The position numbers and the translations under genes are program-made. This document shows positions 34,601 to 43,932 of a stretch of 64,000 nt of DNA, piece after piece (the first letter of the stretch is position 1; each line of letters starts with the position of its first letter). This DNA comes from Nothopassalora personata (lineage: Eukaryota > Ascomycota > Dothideomycetes > Mycosphaerellales > Mycosphaerellaceae): contig CM066291.1 in assembly GCA_033816765.1 (NCBI GenBank), forward strand, positions 2,108,001 to 2,172,000, in the 5' to 3' direction. The notes beneath the pieces are model-generated. The model was not told where the DNA came from and did not search any database. It saw nothing but the letters and a program-made list of their open reading frames with translations.

Positions 34601-34950
34601 CTTAAGAATAAGAAGATAGACTAAGAAACGAGATTACATTAAGGTCGGACTATTTTTTATTAATAAAGTCGTAGGACTAGTTAACTACCGACTACGACTA
34701 CTACTAGACGTAAAAATCCACCTAGTCTTCTACATCTCTAAGCTAGAACTAGCGGACACCGAGACACCTTACTAAGAGAGCTTCTATTTCGAGCCGGAAG
34801 TAGAGAACGAATTTGAAGTCGAAAGAATCCTAGATAGAAGAGGTTAGCGATACCTTATTAAGTAGAAAGGATACGACGAATTAGAAAATACCTAGGAACT
34901 AAAAGAACACCTATAGAACTGTTAGCAAAGGATCTAGGAGTACTAAAAAC
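31605..34950 (+). pseudogene. RE-C Pol remnant: protease, RT, RNase H, integrase, chromodomain
   Basis: The protease opens with a 69-codon frame (FRTKIIVNGHKIDAIIDS then RVSG, matching a D-S-G-type site with an altered residue). RT keeps YIDDILVYTKG near 32.74 kb; RNase H keeps YIETDTSNIAIG near 33.18 kb; integrase reads FITDRDKLFTSN and YYPEIDG*TERIN, where TAG stands for CAG. The chromodomain reads FEVERILDRRG, then a stop, RYLIK, a stop, KGYDELENT; the second stop is TAG for the Trp of the WKGY motif. Stops elsewhere also fall at Gln and Trp. It is clearly a dead chromovirus pol. Confidence 0.85.
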
Positions 34951-34994
34951 GTACTAGTAGATCGACCTCCGCTAGAGACTAATCTACTAGAAAG

Positions 34995-35118
34995 TAGTTA
35001 AAGTAGGAATCGAACCTACGACCTTAGGATACCTTTAACGAACCTTCGCCTAAGGGTAAGGAGAATTTATTAATACATAGGTTATACCCCGACGCTCTAA
35101 CTACTAAGCTATATAACC
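34995..35118 (-). tRNA. RIP-altered tRNA-like relic, possibly intron-bearing
   Basis: In minus sense a box A-like TAGCTTAGTAGTTAGAGC (35110-35093) and an exact box B GGTTCGATTCC (35016-35006) are present. The T arm pairs perfectly (GTAGG loop CCTAC), the D stem pairs GCTT with GAGC, and the acceptor GGTTATA pairs imperfectly with TTTAACT. About 60 bases too many lie between the D and T arms, so an intron or insertion is present. The anticodon loop may be GTATAAC; if TA here is RIP from TG it would have been GTGTAAC with a GUA (Tyr) anticodon, and tRNA-Tyr genes normally carry an intron. It lies inside RE-C, antisense to pol. Probably not functional. A spurious match cannot be excluded. Confidence 0.4.
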
Positions 35119-35159
35119 GGTTTTAATAAGGGAAACGGAGAACTTATAAATAAAATACC

Positions 35160-35699
35160 CTAATAAGTTTCTATCCCTAGGGACTCGCCCTAGGACTCCG
35201 CCCTAGAAAGCGCCGCCTAGTCGTTTACGGGCATCTCTAGGATATCCGAGAAAGAAACTAGCGAAGGCGACACCTCTACCCCCGACGCCTACTTAAGAGA
35301 CGCTAGCTCCTCGCGTGCCTCTTCCTCCTTAAGCTCCTCTAACTCCTTAGCGACGGCGTCGTCGGTGCGACGCTTAGCTAAGCGTAGCTGTTCCCGAAGA
35401 CGGACCTTACGTATCTTTAGCCGCACCTCCTCCTCTTTAATCCTCTTAAGCTCTAGCTTAAGCTTATCGCGCGAATCGCGAAGACGTTCCTACTCCGGAT
35501 AAGAAAGACGCACGTCGTAGTCCTTATAGCCTTTTCGAATATAGGCCGAACACTTCCTAGACCGAGAACCTACGATACACTTTACTACTACGCCCGAGGA
35601 TCGAGACTTCTAACGATTCGTATATAGAGCTATTTTAATACTAGAAATTTTAGTATCTAGAGTAAGTCGTTAACGGCGTTTATAGGAGGAAGAAGACAT
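35160..35699 (-). pseudogene. Antisense coiled-coil / Cys-cluster ORF between pol and 3' LTR of RE-C
   Basis: Starting at an ATG (35699) the minus strand gives one frame of about 175 codons broken by only a few TAA/TAG codons, all explicable as RIP. The N-terminal part is Ser-rich, then a Cys/Tyr cluster (KCIVGSRSRKCSAYIRKGY, then KDYDV; the Tyr codons are TAT/TAC and may have been Cys), then a charged Lys/Glu/Arg/Leu coiled coil (about residues 75-135). Small proteins with a Cys cluster followed by a coiled coil are common in fungal genomes and lack an assigned function as far as I know; I am inferring the similarity from memory. Orientation opposite to gag-pol is unusual. Confidence 0.55.
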
Positions 35700-35772
35700 A
35701 GTTAACTATTACTATAAGAAATAATAACGGCTTATAAAGCTTCGGGACGAAGCTAGGCTAAAAGGGGGATAG

Positions 35773-36176
35773 TATTACGGAATAATTCCTATAGACCCTA
35801 GAATTATAATAATAAGACGAGTACGTAACTTATCCTACCTAAGCGCTTAGACTTAGGGCGATCGGACTGCTTATGCTTAGACTAATTAGGCTGCTTATGC
35901 TTAGAATAATTAGACTAATTACCTAGATCTACGAATCTCCTTTATATTTAGGAACGCTAAGAATCCCTTATAGTTTTAATACGTTTAACTTCCTATTTAA
36001 TATTACTGTTTAGAATACACTATAACCTAACCTCTACCTTACTACTGCTTAGTCTTTATAAGACAAGACAGCTATTGCTTTATTACTCTCCCTTAACTTC
36101 CTATCGGCCCGAGAATAAACCCGATTAAGCTTGTCTTCTTAACTTGTAATATTATTAGGTTATACTAAACCTAACA
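35773..36176 (+). repeat. 3' LTR of RE-C
   Basis: 404-bp direct repeat of 29123-29526, preceded by the purine tract ending at 35772 and ending CCTAACA, which preserves the CA terminus that the 5' copy has lost. Confidence 0.85.
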
Positions 36177-36530
36177 CGTAGTAGTTTAGTTCCTTTATTA
36201 TCGTAGTAGACGAGTAGTCCTAAAGGTATTACCTAAGATCTATTATATACTTTAATTAGGTCTAATAGATATATATAATTTCGTATAGAGACCCTAAGTT
36301 ACTTAACTCGGGCTTATAACTATAAAAATAGTAGGAATAGACGTCTAGAACTAGGGTATTAAGTCTAGAAATCAGGGTATAAAAAACTATATTTATTATA
36401 AGTAGTAGTACCCTTAAGGTGCTTATATAAGTCTTCTTTTAATAAGAAGCCCTTAGTCCCTATAATTTAGGTGCCTAATCTTATTTCCTAAAAGTAAGTA
36501 ATTACCACACTTAATTAGGTTATGTCACCC
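36177..36530. other. RIP-mutated margin of the repeat island
   Basis: A/T-rich, TpA-rich sequence continues past RE-C without a recognisable frame or LTR. Near 36.52 kb the composition changes within a few tens of bases to normal genic DNA with CpA and TpG. I see no gene here. Confidence 0.7.
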
Positions 36531-36854
36531 TCAAAATCTGCTATCCATGCATTATCCTGGCGCTTTACAGGTTGCGATAAGCCCATAGTAGACTGAAAGA
36601 GAGCAGGGAAGAGCGACGAAGCACAGCCACAGCATGGTTCGCCAAGATGCAAGTCGTCCGTGCGCTCTCATGGGGAAGGCGCTAAACCTTAAATCACGAA
36701 GCGGAGGAGGCAGGTGCGACCTCCGACATCACATTGCGAGGGAAGGTGCGGAACAATGCCCGATGCACTCACTGTTTTCAATACCATCGTCATCAAGACG
36801 TGTCGCATTCGAGCGCATCTCTTCGAAATCATGTCCTCGACGCACTAGAAGGAC

Positions 36855-38396
36855 ATGGGTCTGATCACCAAAGCAAAGAGCGCGCCACGCTCCGACAGCG
36901 GCGCAGGTGGCGGCGTCAAGTACATATGCAATGTGTGCAGCAACGATATCACTGCGACGGTGCGCATCAGGTGTGCGGACAAGCAGTGCCCAGACTACGA
37001 CCTCTGCGTGCCGTGCTTCGCGTCGGGCGCGTCGAACCTCCACCACGTGCCGCAACTGCACAAGTTCCAGGTGATCGAGCCGCACAGCATCCCCATATTC
37101 GATGAAGGATGGGGCGCGGACGAGGAGTTGTTGTTGCTGGAGGGCGCGGAGCAGTATGGGCTGGGCAGCTTCGCCGATATCGCCGACCACATCGGCGGCT
37201 TCAGAGAGAAGGATGAGGTGCGGGATCACTACATTAAGACGTATATCGAGTCATCCAAGTTCCCACTGCCTGAGCGCGCAAGTCCGACAGACAAGAGCCT
37301 GAGTGAGACGATTCCGCGGGAGGAGTTTCAGCAACGGAAGAAGAGGCGGATAGAGGAGCGCAAACAAGCCATAGCCGACGCGGCGCAAACACAACCTCCG
37401 CCGACCAAGCCGACATCCTCCATCCCCAGCTGTCATGAGGTTGCAGGCTTCATGCCAGGTCGCCTGGAGTTTGAGAATGAGTACTTCAACGAGGCAGAAG
37501 AGGCAGTACAGCACATGCAGTTCTCGCCAGATGAGGGCTTCAATCCCAACACAAAACCACCCTCTTTCGACCCTGAGACGGAGCTGAAGATGGTGGTCAT
37601 GACTATATACAATGATCGACTGACAGCAAGAACGGACCGGAAACGAGTGATCTTCAACCACAAGTTGCTCGACTACAGGAAGAACACAGCCATCGACAAG
37701 AAGCGGACGAAAGAGCAGCGAGACCTCCACAACAAGCTCAAACCTTTCGCGCGGATAATGTCACATCCAGATTTTGAGACTTTCACCAGCGACCTCGAGA
37801 AAGAGCAGAATCTCCGTCAAGCCATTTCACAACTCCAAGAATGGCGGCGCATGCGAATATCGACGCTCGCGAATGGCGAGAAGTACGAGAGCGAAAAGGC
37901 GGCGCGGTTAGCAAGATCCATGCCCCAGCCCGGCCAGTTCGACCGCCTGACGAATGGCGCTCGACCTCTCAAACAACAGGTGAGAGACGCTCCAGAAGTA
38001 GCGCCAGCTGTGGTCGAGTATACCACATCTACCAGCCTCCCCGTGCGGCTTCATCCGACCGCAGCACAGACGAATGGCGCACCACCTGGTCATACCCCCA
38101 AGCGACCTCCCCTTCAGCCGATACCGAACCTCAGCCCCGCAAACTGGGACGAAGAGTCAGCACCAGATTGGCAGCTTTTACTACAAGAGGAGCAGGAACT
38201 TTGCAACAAGCTGCGATTACATCCCAAGGCGTATATATGTATCAAGGATGCGGTGCTAAGGGAGGCGATGAGAAATGATGGCAAGCTTAAGAAGAAAAAT
38301 GTCAGGGAGATTAGCAAGATTGATACCACGAAGGGAGGGAGGTTATTCGAGTTCATGTGTGCCATGGGATGGCTAGAGAACGCGGCAAAGTCGTGA
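36855..38396 (+). CDS. ada2: Ada2, transcriptional adaptor of the SAGA histone acetyltransferase complex
   Basis: 513 codons in a single exon. The ZZ zinc finger is at residues 18-62 (CNVCSNDI, CADKQCPDYDLCVPCF, then two His), the SANT domain at about 75-125 (WGADEELLLLEGAEQYGLGS, then DIADHIG) and a C-terminal SWIRM domain at about 430-510 (LHPKAYICIKDAVLREAMRN, then FEFMCAMGWL). This ZZ-SANT-SWIRM order is diagnostic of Ada2, which binds Gcn5 and stimulates nucleosome acetylation in SAGA. MGLITKAK is a typical start for fungal Ada2, so I prefer the ATG at 36855. Length matches the family (about 430-520). It is the first intact gene next to the repeat island, about 330 bp from its edge; codon use is normal. 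Residues 370-430 are a variable linker. Confidence 0.95.
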   Translation: MGLITKAKSAPRSDSGAGGGVKYICNVCSNDITATVRIRCADKQCPDYDLCVPCFASGASNLHHVPQLHKFQVIEPHSIPIFDEGWGADEELLLLEGAEQYGLGSFADIADHIGGFREKDEVRDHYIKTYIESSKFPLPERASPTDKSLSETIPREEFQQRKKRRIEERKQAIADAAQTQPPPTKPTSSIPSCHEVAGFMPGRLEFENEYFNEAEEAVQHMQFSPDEGFNPNTKPPSFDPETELKMVVMTIYNDRLTARTDRKRVIFNHKLLDYRKNTAIDKKRTKEQRDLHNKLKPFARIMSHPDFETFTSDLEKEQNLRQAISQLQEWRRMRISTLANGEKYESEKAARLARSMPQPGQFDRLTNGARPLKQQVRDAPEVAPAVVEYTTSTSLPVRLHPTAAQTNGAPPGHTPKRPPLQPIPNLSPANWDEESAPDWQLLLQEEQELCNKLRLHPKAYICIKDAVLREAMRNDGKLKKKNVREISKIDTTKGGRLFEFMCAMGWLENAAKS

Positions 38397-40334
38397 GGGT
38401 GGTGGAGAAATGAAGTTAAGGAGACGGGATGGATAACGCATTGGTATGATGGCATGCAATAAATGCATAATCTGTAAGTTTACCTGATCAGAACACCGGC
38501 GAAGGTCCAGGCTCTTTCTCCAGCAGACCCGTAAGCAGACGTATGGTAGCCACCACCGGCACGCTGTCCTCGACCTTCTCTCCTTGAATGGATTACCTGC
38601 TGCTTACTTATACATTCCGCCCTCCAAGATCAGCCATTGGCTGGTCCAGACTGCTCCAAGATCCCCTCCGTAGGACTTGATCTCGTCGCAGATGTTCGAG
38701 AGGCATTATTCAGGACGAAGACTTCCCGCACGGCGTCAGTCCCGCCGCTGGTCGTCAGCAGCCAGCATGTTTGCAGCTTCGAGTACCATGGCCATGAAAA
38801 CTTCCTCATTGCACGCGTGCACCTCGAGGAGTCTCGTCTCGGCGATGAGTTCATCGAGCTTACTGAGAGTGGCAGCAGAACAGCCTAGACTTCTTGGGTC
38901 TGTGTCCGTATATCCTGATCACGATGACCGTCGTTGGTCGAGTAACTAATTGCATCGGATGTAATTGGTGTGAAACAATTTTGGCAGTGAGCGGCCAGGT
39001 GTCCGGCGATGAAGGGTCGCCACTGCGAGAAGTTCCCTTGGTACAGCACAATGATACGTGCGTCGTGTCTGGCGTTCATCTTGGGTGAGTGGTGTTCTCA
39101 CGGTATTGTTGGGAATGAGAGCCTTTTTTTGACGATGCAAAGAGCAAAAGGTCTTTCCATCTGAAATGGTGGTGGACGGTGCACATGTTTGCTTCTCTCG
39201 CGCGGAAGATGCCGAACTTCGAACGCACGAATGCAGACTTCACCTGTCATTTGCTCAAGGCTACCATTGCCGCTACCATGAGGTACGAGCTAGATATGCC
39301 ATGACCGACCAGCAAATGTTTACACGGACAAGGTTCTACACGAACGAAGCGGTCTTGTTCGAAGAGCGCAATGCGACACCTCCGATGATGAGGGAGAGAC
39401 TGTCTCGCTCGAGAACGTCGATAGTGAGCGACATGTGTTCACCGCCCAACAGACGCATGCTGCAACAAGATCGCGCTAGCTCAGACTTCGTCTTCGTCTC
39501 GCAAGCCGTGCCAAGCGGCCTTGTATATATATATTGGCGCCCCAAATATGCTTTTCCACAGTTTCCAACCACAAAAAATCCAGAACAACCACAAGCCCTC
39601 GTCCACAGTAATAGCCACCCACAACCCAAATCCCCCAACTTCCTCAATCGTCCCACCCTCCTCCAGTACCTTCCTCAACAGCCCTCGAAGAAACCAAAGA
39701 CAAGCTAGACGCAGCCTTCACCAACGCCTTCAAAAGACTCGGGAGTCGGCTTCCTCCCAGACGCAAGACGCCACGACCGACTGCTTCCACAACCTCATCC
39801 GCCAATCCACTCCACTCGACACCAAGGGCAAGAAGCTCTAGGGCACAGCCAAGACTTCAACCTCAAACTCAGCCCGGACGACATCCTCGACTATGTAGCC
39901 GTCAAGTTCATCCAAGACACGGGCGATGAGCGGTGGCCCAAGGAACCGCGCCAGAGAGGGCACCTGAATGACCAGTGAGTGGGTCGCGACGAAGGGAGGA
40001 CAGAAGCGGGAGCTGGCTTTTCGTTGCTCGGCGGGATCGGAATTGTCTCGAGTTTCGTGACTACAGATCATTGGGGGAGGAGAAATTGCCGAGTCTCCTT
40101 GGACGTGTGGTGAGACAGTACTTGGGTTTGTTGCAGCAAGTTCCGGAGGAGTTTGATGAATGGTCTGGACAAGGACGAGGAGGTTTTGATGAGACGTATT
40201 CTGGCGCTGGGCAACAAATGAAGCAAATCTTCCCGGCGGATGGTAAGGGGTTTGAGATAGGAATTCTGATTGAATGGAATGCGCATATCGTAATACATCA
40301 TCGAACCATTGTCCCCCTACAAATACCCATCCTA
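38397..40334. other. 1.9-kb gene-poor interval with decayed coding pieces
   Basis: No intact gene is convincing. On the minus strand 39080-38485 gives disconnected, protein-like pieces (for example LIAETRLLEVHACNEEVFMA, then EVFVLNN, then GGDLGAVWTSQWLILEGGMY) in different frames. On the plus strand 39550-40000 gives pieces such as TKDKLDAAFTNAFKRLG and LSPDDILDYVAVKFIQDTG, also in different frames. Both look like genes that lost their frame. I cannot name a family for either. Multi-exon genes that I fail to assemble remain possible. Confidence 0.35.
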
Positions 40335-43283
40335 CTACAACTTCGACTTCCCACCCTCCCTCAACTCCGCACCAGCACCCGCAATCGCCAACTTCCCCGT
40401 CTCCTTAACCTTCGTCTGGAAAACCACAAGATTTCCCTCCTTCCACATCTCCGTCACAAGCGTCTGTCCGGGCAGCACGATCCCCGCGAACCTGACCTTG
40501 ATGTTCTTAAACTCGCCAAAGCTCTTGAGCACCGCCTTGCCGGCAATTCCAAAAGAACAAAGTCCATGCAGAATCGGCACGTCAAACCCTCCAACCTTTG
40601 CGAAATCAGGGTCGATGTGGAGCGGGTTCCTGTCGCCGGAGAGACGGTAAATGGCTGCCAGGTCTTCACTCGTCTTCTCCTCAACCACAGCGTCAGGTGC
40701 TCGTTTCGGTGGTGTATGGACTTTCGATGCTGCGCCGCGGTCACTACCATTCTTTTGGCCTCCGAAGCCGCCCGAGCCTCGGAGGAAAGCTGTGGACTCG
40801 TTGTAGAAAATTTCTTTGCCGGAGTTCTTGTCTTTTGTGATGCTACCTTGCACGACGACGGCGCTCTTGCCCTTATCTTGCACCTCGACTAGTTTTGGGT
40901 GGCAGATGAGGTTCGCCTCAGTTGGGATGGGGAAGGAGCGGATCTCGAGGAATTGCTCGCCGTGGAGGACCATGTTGGGGGAGAAGTTGGGGACGATGTC
41001 GGACATGGAGTAGGGCGTTTCGACGTTGAAGGGAGGGATGACGCCGAAAGTTGGGAGAGCTTGGAAGTTATCGGCGCCTTCGAAGACGTAGTCGAGGTCG
41101 GTGCGTTTGGCGCCGATGCCTAGGTCTGTTGGGGGGAGACTGGTCAGCATGAGAGTTGTGCTGGGGAAGAGTGAAAAGACTTACTGTAGAGGATCACGTC
41201 TCGCTCGTCGTAGGAGAATTCTGTGCCTTCTGCTTTGGCCTGCTTTGCTTCTGCAATCTTTGCGTTCCAGTCTTCGTTGTCGCCGTCATTATCTGCAGTA
41301 AAGGTTCATCAGCGCTCGGACTTGGACTGACGGGAAATGATGTGGTGGATGGAGATATTGGTTGTTATCTTGCTGTACATTATTATTTACAGTTTCGACT
41401 TACCCGAGCTGCCCTTGTTCTTCCTGTTCTCAAAGTTGCCCATGATCTTTTCATTCGCAGCCGAGACATCAGATGGGTTGTCGGTACCTGGCACATCGAA
41501 ATTCGAGATCTTGTCCCATGCTGCCACGACGGCCTCTGGGGTCAGCTTCTCGTCAACAGGGAATTGAGCACCTGGTGTTCGCTGCCACCTGGTCTCGCCG
41601 ACCCATCCGGAACCACTCTCGAACACCCGACCAGTTGGCTCCGTGGGCATCTTGTCGGAAGCCATGATCAATACGACCGGAACAACATAATCTGGCTTGA
41701 ATGCCTGTACCATCTCCTCTGGCAGGATGGAACGGGTCATGTTTGTGCCGGCATTAGGTGCGATTGTGTTGACAAAGATGTTGTACTTCCTGCCCTCGCG
41801 AGCCAGCGCGCGTGAGAAACCAAGGATACCACACTTCGCGGCTGCGTAATTGGCTTGACCGAAGTTTCCGTATATACCAGAGGTCGAAGTTGTGTTGATG
41901 ACACGGCCGTACTTCTGCTTGAGGAAGTATGGCCAAGCAGCCTTGGTGGCTTTGTATGTGCCTCGGAGGTGGACATCCAACACCTGGTTGAACATCTTAT
42001 CGTCCATGTTGTGGAAAGACTTGTCGCGCAGGATACCTGCGTTGTTGACGAGGATGTCGATGCGGCCAAAAGCGTCGATTGCTGCTTTCACGACCTTGTC
42101 GCCATCCTCAGCACTGCATCGCACACCGACTGCCTGGCCACCCGACTTCTTGATCTCCTGGACAACAGGCTCTGGGTCTGCGAGATCGTTGACCACGACG
42201 GATGCACCATATTTGGCGAAGCTCAGCGAGTAGAGGCGGCCAAGACCGGCACCACCACCAGTGATGACAGCGACCTTGCCCTTGAAGTCCAGCTCTTGAG
42301 CCTTAGGGTTCGTGGGTAGCTTCTGTGCAGCCTCAAGAAGTGCCATGAAGTCGTTTGGTCCTGTTGGGTGCTGTGGATTTGACCAGTCCTCGATGTCCTT
42401 CCACTTCTGCAGAAGAGCTCCTGGCGTGAAAGAGTTGTCTGCCTTGAGTAAAGCACCCCGGGAGCGCTCCCATCTGTACTTGGCGATGTGTCCACCACCG
42501 AGCTCGAAGATACCGCCAGACTCGTTGGTGTTCGATTTGTGTGTAAGGACAGCCACAAGCGGTACGATCCACTCAGGCTTCAGCATGTCAAGGACTTCCT
42601 TGGGCATGACTGTCGCGGTCATTCGCGATGCAGCAATTGGTGCAATAGTGTTGCACAGGATGTTGTACTTGGCGCCCTCCTTCGCGAGAGTCTCGGTGAA
42701 TCCTACCTGCGACAACTTGGCGGCCGAGTAGTTGCATTGTCCGAAGCTGCCAAAGAGACCTGCTGCAGATGCCGTGCTGATCAAGCGGCCGTACTTCTGT
42801 TTCCTGAAGTGTGGCCATGCGGCTCTCGCGCACTTGTAGGCGCCAATCACGTGCACCTTCATGATCAAGTCCCAGTCCTCATCTTTCATGTTCTTGAAAC
42901 TGACGTCTCGGAGAATGCCGGCGTTGTTGATGAGCACGTCGATTCGTCCATAGTTGTCGATGGCAGTCTGGATGATCTTCTCGCCGTTCTCGACTGAATC
43001 GTAGTTGGCTACAGCCTTGCCGCCGGCCTTTACGATCTCGTCGACCACTGCTTGCGCAGCCTGTTTGGTGACATGCGATCAGTGCTGCGTCTTGCCGATG
43101 CTGGGACGTCTATGGCATACTTACAGTCTGGCTACCACCCTCACCCTTGAAGCTACCCCCGAGGTCGTTGACCACGACATTGGCTCCTCTGCTGGCATAG
43201 AACAGAGAGTATGCCTTTCCCAGACCTCCTCCGGCACCAGTGACCACGACGGTCTGGCCGTCCCATCTTAGCTGCTCGCTCAT
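40335..43283 (-). CDS. fox2: Fox2, peroxisomal multifunctional beta-oxidation enzyme (hydratase-2 / 3-hydroxyacyl-CoA dehydrogenase)
   Basis: Four exons: 43125-43283, 41404-43060, 41185-41292, 40335-41125, giving 904 residues. Introns of 64, 111 and 59 bp all start GTAAGT and end CAG. Two short-chain dehydrogenase domains (residues about 8-300 and 310-600) each have a TGxxxGxG loop ([16 protein letters not shown]) and a Y-x3-K pair (YSAAK; YAAAK). The C-terminal hot-dog hydratase-2 domain has the [14 protein letters not shown] motif. The protein ends in SKL, a PTS1 peroxisomal signal. It converts trans-2-enoyl-CoA through the D-3-hydroxy intermediate to 3-ketoacyl-CoA. No SCP2 domain, as usual in fungi; length matches yeast Fox2 (900). 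A CCTCGG motif lies about 155 bp upstream. Retention of the second intron would also end the protein in SKL (see findings). Confidence 0.95.
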
Positions 43284-43437
43284 TGTGTATGGGTGGATGG
43301 GGTATTATACAACGGCGACTGTGAAGCACTTTGTGGAGAGGAGAAGGGAAGAATGAGGCCTCGAAAGTGCCTGGAGAGATACCCAGCTTTCTCTGACACC
43401 TAGCAACCAGCTGATCGTGTCGGCATCACGCAGACAG

Positions 43438-43443
43438 CCGAGG
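43438..43443 (-). promoter_or_regulatory. CCTCGG fatty-acid response-type motif upstream of fox2
   Basis: CCGAGG on the plus strand is CCTCGG in fox2 sense, about 155 bp before the ATG. CCTCGG is the core bound by the Far-type Zn2Cys6 regulators of beta-oxidation genes in Aspergillus. A 6-mer occurs by chance, so the support comes from the function of the gene behind it. Confidence 0.4.
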
Positions 43444-43932
43444 CAACCGGCAAGCATACAACTTTCGGCAATCTCTCCTTCTCCACACCATGATGCTGTG
43501 GCCAGGACATGAGCCCTGCCGGCTCCTAATCAGTAAAGCTGTGGATAGAGTCTTGTCTACTTGTGGTACTGGACTTGACTATGGTCTCCATCGTTCTCGG
43601 CGTCATCGCAGACGAGCCAAGCTTCGATTGTGTCTCGAGCTCTGTTCATGATGCCATGCCCGAGTAGGCATACGCCGGTCGTATTGACTTGCTTCGGCTG
43701 TGTTGCATGCGGCTTTCGCTGGTTGCGAAGAATAGACAGCCAGAGCTGCCATCGTGGAAATGTGTCCTATTCACATGCCGGTGCCCAAAGACCTTGATCC
43801 TCGTCACGCGCTGTTCCTGGGCGGCTAATCCAATCGGCTCTTCGATCAACCGTGGGAATCGCTTTCACATGCTCATAAACGCGTCCTGCCGCTGGTGGCA
43901 TGACCATAGCATATGTGGCCGAGACCTGAACC

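Larger units (their letters stand above)
29123..36176 (+). mobile_element. RE-C: RIP-degraded chromovirus with antisense cargo, 7054 bp
   Basis: Bounded by 404-bp LTRs (29123-29526 and 35773-36176) that differ mainly by transitions. Plus-strand order: gag (about 29.6-30.6 kb, mutated zinc knuckle near 30.41 kb), protease (31605 on), RT (about 32.4-32.85 kb), RNase H (about 33.17-33.5 kb), integrase (33.8-34.4 kb) and chromodomain (34.81-34.94 kb). Between pol and the 3' LTR there is a tRNA-like relic and an antisense ORF, both on the minus strand. A purine tract AAAAGGGGGATAG precedes the 3' LTR. The 5-mers outside the LTRs (CCCTC and CGTAG) do not match, so the flanks have probably been rearranged. 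Confidence 0.85.

Noticed and set aside
39975..40892. 305-codon plus-strand frame
   Set aside because: Its larger part is antisense to the hydratase exon of fox2; no protein features of its own. The first 300 bases are mentioned as part of a decayed interval.
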